Of a DNA stretch of 5,354 nt, positions 1-5,354 are shown in pieces. The stretch spans positions 1 to 5,354 of the forward strand of contig JAITLE010000075.1 of NCBI GenBank assembly GCA_031278075.1, given 5' to 3'. The position numbers and the translations under genes are program-made. The notes under the pieces are model-generated. The model had not been told where the DNA came from. It was given only the letters and a program-made list of their open reading frames with translations, and searched no databases. The first letter of the stretch is position 1, and every line of letters begins with the position of its first letter. Source of the stretch: Bifidobacteriaceae bacterium. Its GTDB lineage: Bacteria > Actinomycetota > Actinomycetes > Actinomycetales > WQXJ01.

Positions 1-675
1 CAGCCGCCATGCGAGCCAAGCCGCCATCAGGTCGACGGCGGCGAAACCCGGTCCTGTGACCGTGACGGAGCGGACCGGCGCCAGCGGCGGGATCTCCAAC
101 GATGCGGCCAGCTGTGACCGCCAGCCGGTCAGGCGGGTCCAAGCCAAGTCGCTGTCGCCGCTCGCGTATCCGCTGGTCAGGAGTTCAAGCTGGGCCCGGC
201 GGCGGGCGGGTTCGGCGGCTCGGCGGTCCCAAGCGGCCGCGTCGGTGATGCGGCGCGAGGCGAGCCGGCCCACCGGGTCCAGTTCGGGGCGCGCCGGCCG
301 GTCGGCTGGCCACCAGACCACGATCGCCGCCTCCGGCAGCAACAGCGGCGTGACCACAGCGTCCAAATGCGCCCCGGGCGCGCCGCGCAGCCGCAGCACT
401 ATCACCTCGCACGCCCCGGCGTCTGATCCGACCCTGATCTGGGCGTCCATCGATGCCGGCCCCTCGAGATCCTCCGCGGTCACCACGATCACCCGGCAGG
501 GGTGCTCCATGGACGCGAGGTTCGCGGCCTGGACGGAGGTCTCGATGGACGCGGTGTCGCACTGGATCACCAGGGTCAACACCCGGCCGAGGGCCGTCTC
601 GCCGCCCTCCTGGCGCAGTTCGACCAGCTTCGTGGCGACCTGTGCGGTCGATGTGGCGTACAACGGGATGATCAC
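1..675 (-). CDS. opcA: Glucose-6-phosphate dehydrogenase assembly protein OpcA (3' end cut by window edge)
   Basis: An open minus-strand frame gives 225 codons from a GTG and runs off the left edge without a stop. OpcA is a non-catalytic cytoplasmic protein needed for full assembly or activation of Zwf in Actinobacteria and Cyanobacteria. Visible family hallmarks are the N-terminal MIIPL, GRVLTLVI (30-37), EHPCRVIVV (57-65), DAQIRVG (77-83), a central LLLP...WWPAD (111-125), GRLASRRITDA (136-146) and the YASGDSDLAWTRLT stretch (170-183). The family is usually about 300 residues or slightly more, so roughly a quarter is missing to the left. The GTG at 675 overlaps the zwf stop as GTGA, which suggests translational coupling, and it gives the family-like MII- start. 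An in-frame ATG at 685-687 (MDAAVII-) is an alternative; a GGAAGG purine tract lies 2 nt before that ATG and 14 nt before the GTG, so spacing does not settle the choice. Identity is from recalled family sequence; the match is strong. Confidence 0.93.
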   Translation of the reverse strand, partial: MIIPLYATSTAQVATKLVELRQEGGETALGRVLTLVIQCDTASIETSVQAANLASMEHPCRVIVVTAEDLEGPASMDAQIRVGSDAGACEVIVLRLRGAPGAHLDAVVTPLLLPEAAIVVWWPADRPARPELDPVGRLASRRITDAAAWDRRAAEPARRRAQLELLTSGYASGDSDLAWTRLTGWRSQLAASLEIPPLAPVRSVTVTGPGFAAVDLMAAWLAWRL

Positions 676-2225
676 GGCCGCATCCATTCCCTTCCGTCGC
701 GCCGCGCCAACTCCTCGGCGCCGCAGGGGCCCCAAGTGCCGGCCGGGTAAGGCTCCGGGCCCGTCCCGAGCGTGGCCCAATGGGATTCCACCTCGTCGAC
801 CACCCGCCAGGCGGCCTCGACCTCTCGTTCGCGTGGGAACAGCGGATCAGCTCCCAGCATCACGTCGAGGATGAGTTGTTCATAAGCTTCCGGCAGCGCC
901 TCGGTGAAGGCGTGGCCGTGAGCGAGGTCCAGTGTCACGTCCCGCACCTCCGCAGGCGTCTGGGGCGCCTTCGCGCCGAAGCGCAACGTTGTGCCCTGAT
1001 CCGGTTGGATGCGCATGACCAGCGTGTTCGACCCCAGGCAGCCCGTGTCCAGGCCGCGGTGGGTCTCAGCCGCGGCCGGTTTGAAGACGATCGCGACCTC
1101 CGTGACCCGCCGCGCCAACCGTTTCCCGGTCCGCAGGTAGAACGGCGTTCCCCGCCAACGATCGGTCGTCACCTCGAGCTTCAGCGCGGCATAGGTCTCC
1201 GTCGTCGAGTCCGCCGGGACGCCGTCCTCCTCAAGGTAGCCACGCGCCGGCACGTTCCCCAGCCAGCCGCTTGCGTACACGCCCCGCGCCGCGCATTGGG
1301 CCGCAGGCCCGGGCAACCGCGTCGCGTCCAGCGCCGCCTCCTTCGCGGCCCGCAAGTCGTCTGCGCCGAACGACGCCGGCTGGTCCATCGCCGTGAGCGC
1401 GAGCAGCTGCAGCAGATGGTTTTGCATCACGTCCCTGGCCGCGCCGACCGAGTCGTAGTAGCCCGCCCGCGCCCCGACTCCGAGTGCTTCCGCCATCGTG
1501 ATCTGCACGTGGTCCACGTGCTCTGAGTTCCACAGCGGCTCGAACAGCCGGTTGGCGAACCGCAGCGCCAAGAGGCTGCGCGCCGTCTGACCGCCGAGGA
1601 AGTGGTCGATCCGGTACACGTCAGCTGGCGCGAACGCCAGCCCCAGCGCGCGGCTCAGTTCTCGCGCCGATTCCAGATCGCGCCCGAACGGTTTCTCCAC
1701 CACCACTTTCGCGCCCGATGCCGACCGCTCGCCCGATCCCGACCGCTCACCCGAGGCGAGCCCGGACGCCGCGAGGTTCGCGCAGATCGCCTCAAACGTC
1801 GCGGGCGGCGTCGCGAGGTAGAAGACCCGGCCGCCGTTGACGCGCCGCCCTCGGCCCGACCCGTCCAGGACGCGGGCGAGCTGGTGACACGTGTCCAGGT
1901 CGGCGACGTCGCCTGAGACGTACGCCATCTCCGCGGTCAACTGCTCGAACACCCTCTGGCGGAACGGGGTGCGCGCCCCGGACGCGACCGCCGCGTGCGC
2001 CTGCCTCACGAAGTGCTCCTTGGTCCATTCCGACCGGCCCACGCCGGTGAGCGAGAACCCCGCCGGCAGCAAGCCGCGGTTCGCCAGGTCGTAGACCGCG
2101 GGCAGGATCATGCGCCGCGCCAGGTCGCCCGTGGCGCCGAACAGCACCAGCGCGCACGGCGGCGGGATCAGCGTCAGCCGCCGGTCGAGAGGATCGACCA
2201 GCGGGTTGGACGAGCCCTGACTCAT
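672..2225 (-). CDS. zwf: Glucose-6-phosphate dehydrogenase (divergent active-site motif)
   Basis: A 517-residue protein of normal length for actinobacterial Zwf, which oxidises glucose 6-phosphate to 6-phosphogluconolactone with NADP+ in the cytoplasm. The Rossmann domain opens with LFGATGDLARR (28-38); R64 in GVGRSEW is placed to contact the NADP 2'-phosphate. EKPFG is at 177-181, the RIDH motif at 205-208, MQNHLLQLL (catalytic His270) at 267-275, DSTTETYAA at 339-347, PFYLRTGKRL (Lys368) at 361-370 and EAYEQLILD at 446-454. The signature DHYLGKE reads DHFLGGQ (207-213), so the Tyr and Lys that hold the substrate phosphate in studied enzymes are Phe and Gly. The Asp-His pair and His270 remain, so activity is plausible but substrate affinity may differ. 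A short Ser/Gly/Glu/Arg repeat lies before EKPFG. The ATG starts 12 nt after the tkt stop without a clear Shine-Dalgarno sequence, suggesting coupled translation; no better start precedes the GATGDL motif. Confidence 0.95.
   Translation of the reverse strand: MSQGSSNPLVDPLDRRLTLIPPPCALVLFGATGDLARRMILPAVYDLANRGLLPAGFSLTGVGRSEWTKEHFVRQAHAAVASGARTPFRQRVFEQLTAEMAYVSGDVADLDTCHQLARVLDGSGRGRRVNGGRVFYLATPPATFEAICANLAASGLASGERSGSGERSASGAKVVVEKPFGRDLESARELSRALGLAFAPADVYRIDHFLGGQTARSLLALRFANRLFEPLWNSEHVDHVQITMAEALGVGARAGYYDSVGAARDVMQNHLLQLLALTAMDQPASFGADDLRAAKEAALDATRLPGPAAQCAARGVYASGWLGNVPARGYLEEDGVPADSTTETYAALKLEVTTDRWRGTPFYLRTGKRLARRVTEVAIVFKPAAAETHRGLDTGCLGSNTLVMRIQPDQGTTLRFGAKAPQTPAEVRDVTLDLAHGHAFTEALPEAYEQLILDVMLGADPLFPREREVEAAWRVVDEVESHWATLGTGPEPYPAGTWGPCGAEELARRDGREWMRP
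1713..1748. repeat. 18-bp tandem duplication inside zwf
   Basis: Two adjacent 18-bp units (1713-1730 and 1731-1748) differ at one base. A degraded partial third unit seems to follow. They encode ERSASG and ERSGSG on the minus strand, Zwf residues 160-171, in the loop just before the EKPFG strand. The unit is six codons, so the frame is kept. This looks like replication-slippage expansion of a surface loop. The bases show the duplication directly; its origin is inferred. Confidence 0.75.
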
Positions 2226-2237
2226 CGCGGGGGAGGG

Positions 2238-4292
2238 TCAGTCGCCCCGGGCGGCGGCGATCGACCGGCGGGCCGCGTCCGCGACCGCCTCAGCGGTGAG
2301 ACCAAAACCGGCGAACAGCTCACCCGCCGCGGCGGACTCGCCGTACGTCTCCACCGAGATCGATTCGCCGTAGTCGCCCACCAGTGCGCGCCATGGCGCC
2401 GCGATCCCCGCCTCGACCGAGACACGGGCTTTGACCGCCGCGGGTAGCACATCTTCGCGGTATTCGGGGGTCTGCTCTGCGAACCACTCGAGGCAGGGCG
2501 CCGAGACGACGCGCGCGCCGACGGCATCGTGCGCCAACAACTCCCGTGCCGCCAACGCGAGTCGCACTTCCGAACCGGTGGCGAGCAGCACCACGTCGAT
2601 CTTCGCGAGCGGCGTGTCCGCCAGGACGTAGGCGCCGCCGCAGAGGTCGACCGCCGCGCCGAGCCCTTCGCCGAGCCTGTCGAACACGGGCAGGGCCTGC
2701 CGGCTCAAGATGAGGCCCGCGGGCTTGCGGCGCGCCAGGATGTGGCGCCACGCCCAGGCGGTCTCGTTCGCGTCGGCGGGGCGCACCACGTCGAGGCCGG
2801 GGATGGCGCGTAGGGCGGCGATGTGTTCGATCGGCTGATGGGTGGGGCCGTCCTCGCCGACGCCGATCGAATCGTGGGTCCAAACGTAGGTGACCGGCAG
2901 GCCCATCATCGCGCTGAGGCGGACCGCGCCGCGCATGTAGTCGCTGAACACCAGGAACGTGCCGCCGTAGGGGAGTGTCGGGCCGTGGATGGCGATGCCG
3001 TTCATGATCGCCGCCATCGCGTGCTCGCGGACGCCGAAGTGGATCGTCCGGCCGTCAGCCGTGCCCGGGAGGAAGGACGCGGCGCCCTTGATCGTGGTGT
3101 TGTTGGAGCCTGCGAGGTCCGCCGAGCCGCCCCACAACTCCGGCAGCACCGCGCCCAACGCTCCGAGGGTGGCGCCCGATGCCGCGCGGGTCGCGACGGG
3201 CGTCCCCGGCGTGAAGTGCGGCAACGCTTGGTCGATGTCGCTGGGCAGGTCGCCGGCTCTCAGGCGGCTGATCAGCGCGGCCCGCTTAGGGTTGGCCGCG
3301 GCCCAGTCGTCGAACCGGCCCTGCCAGACGGCTCGGGCCTTGGCGCCGCGGTCGCGGGCACGCCGCGTGGTGGCGAGGACCTCCGGCGGGACGTCGAAGG
3401 TCTTGTCCTCGTCGAGGCCGAGGGCTCGCTTCAACCCCGCGACCTCGGGCGCGCCGAGCTTGGCGCCGTGGATGCCGCCGGTGTTCTGTTTGGTCGGCGA
3501 GGGCCAGCCGATGATGGAACGGAGCCGGACTATCGAGGGTTTGCCCGTCTCGGCCTGGGCCCCGGCGAGCGCCTCGTAGAGCGCGTCGTAGTCCTCGTGA
3601 TAGTGGCCGCCCTGGGTCCAGTCCACGGTCTGGGTGTGCCAGCCGTACGCCTGGTAGCGGGCCAGCACGTCCTCAGTGAAGGCGATGTTCGTGTCGCCTT
3701 CGATCGAGATCTGGTTCTGGTCGAAGAGGACCACGAGGTTGCCGAGCTGTTGGGTGCCCGCCAGCGAGGACGCCTCGGAAGTGATCCCTTCTTCCAGGTC
3801 GCCTTCCCCTGCGACCACCCAGATCGTGTGGTCGAAGACGGATTCGCCCGGAGCGGCCGTCGGGTCGAACAGTTGGCGCTCCCGCCGGGCGGCCATCGCC
3901 ATGCCCACCGCCGAGGCGAGCCCCTGACCCAGCGGGCCGGTCGACATCTCGACGCCTGGGGTGACGCCGCGTTCCGGGTGGCCTGGTGTGATCGAGCCTT
4001 TGGTCCGCAGCGCCGCGATGTCCTCCAAGGACACGTCATAGCCCGCGAGATAGAGCTGGATGTACAGCATCACGGAGGTGTGGCCGGCGGACAGGACGAA
4101 CCGGTCCCGCCCGATCCAGGCCGGGTCGGACGGATCATGTTCCATGAGGCGCTGATACAACAGATAGACCGCGCCGGCGAGTGAGATCGCGGTGCCGGGG
4201 TGGCCCGATCCGGCCTTTTCCACCGCGTCCGCGGCGAGGGCCTTGGCAGTGGCGACGGCTTGGTTGTCGAGGTTGGTCCAGTGGAGAGGCAT
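2238..4292 (-). CDS. tkt: Transketolase
   Basis: A 684-residue, full-length transketolase. This cytoplasmic thiamine-diphosphate enzyme moves two-carbon ketol units between sugar phosphates in the non-oxidative pentose phosphate pathway. Visible in order: AGSGHPG (27-33), LSAGHTS (68-74), TPGHPE (102-107), GPLGQG (119-124), the cofactor/metal motif starting GEGDLEEG (162-169) and ending DQNQISI (191-197), IHGAKLG (274-280), catalytic Glu423 in FGVREHAM, THDSIGVGEDGPTHQPIE (472-489) and Arg531 in SRQALP. The metal-binding motif is normally GDG; here the aspartate is Glu163. Other key residues look intact. I chose the ATG at 4290-4292 because the protein then starts like relatives and a TAGGAT box sits 7 nt upstream, as in leaderless actinobacterial genes. 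An in-frame GTG at 4316 would add eight residues. It is first in an operon with zwf and opcA; the transaldolase gene often found between tkt and zwf is absent. Confidence 0.96.
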   Translation of the reverse strand: MPLHWTNLDNQAVATAKALAADAVEKAGSGHPGTAISLAGAVYLLYQRLMEHDPSDPAWIGRDRFVLSAGHTSVMLYIQLYLAGYDVSLEDIAALRTKGSITPGHPERGVTPGVEMSTGPLGQGLASAVGMAMAARRERQLFDPTAAPGESVFDHTIWVVAGEGDLEEGITSEASSLAGTQQLGNLVVLFDQNQISIEGDTNIAFTEDVLARYQAYGWHTQTVDWTQGGHYHEDYDALYEALAGAQAETGKPSIVRLRSIIGWPSPTKQNTGGIHGAKLGAPEVAGLKRALGLDEDKTFDVPPEVLATTRRARDRGAKARAVWQGRFDDWAAANPKRAALISRLRAGDLPSDIDQALPHFTPGTPVATRAASGATLGALGAVLPELWGGSADLAGSNNTTIKGAASFLPGTADGRTIHFGVREHAMAAIMNGIAIHGPTLPYGGTFLVFSDYMRGAVRLSAMMGLPVTYVWTHDSIGVGEDGPTHQPIEHIAALRAIPGLDVVRPADANETAWAWRHILARRKPAGLILSRQALPVFDRLGEGLGAAVDLCGGAYVLADTPLAKIDVVLLATGSEVRLALAARELLAHDAVGARVVSAPCLEWFAEQTPEYREDVLPAAVKARVSVEAGIAAPWRALVGDYGESISVETYGESAAAGELFAGFGLTAEAVADAARRSIAAARGD

Positions 4293-4299
4293 GTCCTCA

Positions 4300-4305
4300 A
4301 TCCTA
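4300..4305 (-). promoter_or_regulatory. Candidate -10 box for the tkt-zwf-opcA operon
   Basis: The minus strand reads TAGGAT, matching the actinobacterial TAnnnT -10 pattern, with 7 nt between it and the ATG at 4292. That spacing would put transcription initiation at or next to the start codon, giving a leaderless mRNA. No convincing -35 hexamer is visible 16-18 nt upstream. Short AT-containing hexamers can occur by chance, so this is a modest prediction. Confidence 0.35.
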
Positions 4306-4394
4306 TGTCTCGGCACTGCTGATCTTGGCTGTGCCGCCCGTCCGGCCAGGTTTCGGCTGGTGACGCGGGTGGACGGGGTCGACTACGGCACGAT

Positions 4395-4399
4395 AGGAG
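4395..4399 (+). promoter_or_regulatory. Possible Shine-Dalgarno sequence for xerD
   Basis: AGGAG lies only 2 nt before the ATG at 4402, closer than usual, but 8 nt before an in-frame TTG at 4408. Either the ATG is used with a poorly spaced site or translation starts at the TTG, removing two residues (Met-Glu). The site shows that the start is near here and not at the upstream in-frame ATG at 4192. Confidence 0.4.
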
Positions 4400-4401
4400 T
4401 C

Positions 4402-5280
4402 ATGGAATTGGCTGCGGCGGCGCGGCGGTATCTCGCCCACCTGGCGGTGGAACGCTCCTTGAGCGCGGCGACCGTGCGCGCCTACACCGCCGATTTGTTG
4501 AAATACCAGGAATTCATCGGCCCCTCGGATGTCGGCGACGTCCCCTCGACCCGCGTCGCGGAGTTCCGCGACACGTTGATGGCGTCCGGCCGGGCGGCCT
4601 CGACGGTGGCGCGGACGATGGCCGCGGTCCGCCAGCTGCACAAATTCGCCACACTGGAAGGTTGGGCTGAGGTGGACCCGGCGGACGGCATCGTGCCGCC
4701 GAAAGTGGGGGAGAAGCTGCCGAAAGCCCTGAGCGTGCGCCAAGTGGAAGCGCTGATCGCGGCGACCGGCGAAGACCTGCTGGCGCGTGCGCTGGTCGAG
4801 GTCCTCTACGGCGCCGGGACGCGCGTGTCGGAGGCTCTGGGCTTGGACCTGGACGATCTGGCGGGGGAGCAGACCAGGCCGCTGGTGCGCGTGGTGGGCA
4901 AGGGCGGCAAGGAGCGGGCGGTGCCGCTTGGGGCGCCGGCGCGCGCGGCGCTCGAGGCGTACCTGGTGCGTGACAGGCCCGCCCGCGTCGCCCAGGGCCG
5001 CGGCACGCCAGCGGTGTTCGTCGGCGCGCGTGGCCGCCGACTCGCTCGGCAGGCGGCGTTTGAGCTGGTCAGAGCCGCGGGGCGGCGCGCGGGGGTCGAT
5101 GCCGTGTCGCCCCATTCGCTCAGACACTCCTTCGCGACCCACCTGCTGCAAGGCGGGGCCGACGTGCGTGTGGTGCAAGAGCTGTTGGGCCATGCGCTGG
5201 TCACGACCACCCAGGTCTACACCAGGGTCACTCCTGACCACCTGCGCGAGGTCTACGTCGCGTCGCATCCGCGCGCGTGA
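4402..5280 (+). CDS. xerD: Site-specific tyrosine recombinase XerD
   Basis: A complete 292-residue tyrosine recombinase, close to the usual XerC/XerD length of about 300. With XerC it resolves chromosome dimers at dif during division, helped by FtsK. The N-terminal SAM-like core-binding domain covers roughly residues 1-88 (YLAHLAVERSLSAATVRAY) and the catalytic domain roughly 105-285. By comparison with E. coli XerD, all active-site residues are present: Arg141 (GAGTRVSEALG), Lys167 (GKGGKER), His238 and Arg241 (SPHSLRHSFATHLL), His264 (LLGHALVTTTQVY) and nucleophile Tyr273. The LREVYVASHPRA ending and the KVGEKLPKALS linker favour XerD over XerC, but this is a resemblance call without a tree. 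It is divergent from tkt across 109 bp. The frame is open back to 4192, but the extra 70 codons lie mainly antisense to tkt and do not resemble the family. Its TGA overlaps a possible GTG of a downstream frame. Confidence 0.93.
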   Translation: MELAAAARRYLAHLAVERSLSAATVRAYTADLLKYQEFIGPSDVGDVPSTRVAEFRDTLMASGRAASTVARTMAAVRQLHKFATLEGWAEVDPADGIVPPKVGEKLPKALSVRQVEALIAATGEDLLARALVEVLYGAGTRVSEALGLDLDDLAGEQTRPLVRVVGKGGKERAVPLGAPARAALEAYLVRDRPARVAQGRGTPAVFVGARGRRLARQAAFELVRAAGRRAGVDAVSPHSLRHSFATHLLQGGADVRVVQELLGHALVTTTQVYTRVTPDHLREVYVASHPRA

Positions 5281-5283
5281 TCG

Positions 5284-5354
5284 CCGCCCGCCGCTGGCGC
5301 AGCGATCCGTCCGTGGTGCCGCGCCCCGCCCGCCGCTGGCGCCGCGATCCGTCC
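5284..5354. repeat. 29-bp direct repeat, two copies at 42-bp period, reaching the window edge
   Basis: Bases 5284-5312 and 5326-5354 match at 28 of 29 positions (A at 5301, C at 5343), with 13 nt between. More copies may follow beyond the edge. The period equals 14 codons. One plus frame starts with GTG at 5277, overlaps the xerD stop as GTGA and stays open for 26 codons to the edge, with the motif ARRWR(S/R)DPS twice, 14 residues apart. Minus frames are also open, so coding is unproven. Copy 1 can form a 5-bp hairpin (5292-5304, 3-nt loop); the one difference breaks its central pair in copy 2, which argues against a conserved RNA structure. It could be an intergenic minisatellite or a repeat-bearing small gene; I do not recognise the encoded peptide. 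Confidence 0.75.

Noticed and set aside
56..874. Plus-strand open frame (272 codons) opposite opcA and the zwf 3' end
   Set aside because: Ser/Arg/Pro-rich translation without domains, antisense to conserved OpcA and Zwf sequence.
2823..4184. Long plus-strand open frame (453 codons) opposite tkt
   Set aside because: It lies wholly antisense to a well-matched transketolase, has low-complexity Arg/Gly/Val/Ala-rich composition and no recognisable motif. This is a GC-driven shadow frame.
4192..4401. Upstream in-frame ATG that would extend XerD by 70 residues
   Set aside because: The extension is mostly antisense to the tkt N-terminus, does not resemble XerD, and crosses the likely divergent promoter region. 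The ATG at 4402 fits the family start and has AGGAG nearby.
4303..5268. Minus-strand open frame (321 codons) opposite xerD
   Set aside because: Arg/His/Gln-rich antisense product with no motif, while the plus strand encodes a full set of tyrosine recombinase catalytic residues.
4402..5280. Phage or integron integrase marking a mobile element
   Set aside because: Length, linker and the HPRA-type C-terminus fit the housekeeping XerD. No att-like repeats, tRNA gene or cargo genes are seen, and the neighbours are core metabolism.
5292..5304. Hairpin as a Rho-independent terminator after xerD
   Set aside because: The stem is only 5 bp, there is no following T-run, and the equivalent stem in the second repeat copy is broken by its one difference.
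5284..5354. CRISPR array
   Set aside because: Only two copies with a 13-nt spacer, well below normal spacer length, and no cas genes in the window.

Overview
This 5.35-kb window has very high GC, dense coding, GTG starts and a Zwf-OpcA pair. Together these point to an actinobacterium; I cannot place it below class or order. OpcA, a partner protein of glucose-6-phosphate dehydrogenase, is typical of Actinobacteria and Cyanobacteria, and the high GC with the Actinobacteria-like XerD and transketolase favours the former.

Layout: bases 1-4292 hold a minus-strand pentose phosphate operon read right to left: tkt (transketolase), zwf (glucose-6-phosphate dehydrogenase) and opcA (its assembly/activator protein, cut by the left edge). 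tkt and zwf are separated by 12 nt. zwf and opcA share a four-base GTGA stop/start overlap, so the three are probably co-transcribed and coupled. A 109-bp divergent intergenic region (4293-4401) carries a plausible -10 box for tkt. On the plus strand, xerD encodes a complete tyrosine recombinase with all six expected catalytic-site residues. After xerD lie two copies of a 29-bp repeat at 42-bp period, running into the right edge. They can be read as the start of a small ORF overlapping the xerD stop by GTGA.

How the genes work together: Zwf carries out the NADPH-producing entry step of the oxidative pentose phosphate pathway, OpcA supports Zwf, and Tkt links pentose phosphates back to glycolysis. 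XerD is unrelated to this; it resolves chromosome dimers together with XerC.

The window is mostly conventional, and I see no clearly new system. The best leads are active-site departures in the two metabolic enzymes. Zwf has DHFLGGQ where the family signature is DHYLGKE, losing two substrate-phosphate contacts including the conserved lysine. Transketolase has GEG in place of the GDG of the thiamine-diphosphate/metal motif. The 42-bp repeat at the right edge is the main unexplained DNA structure.
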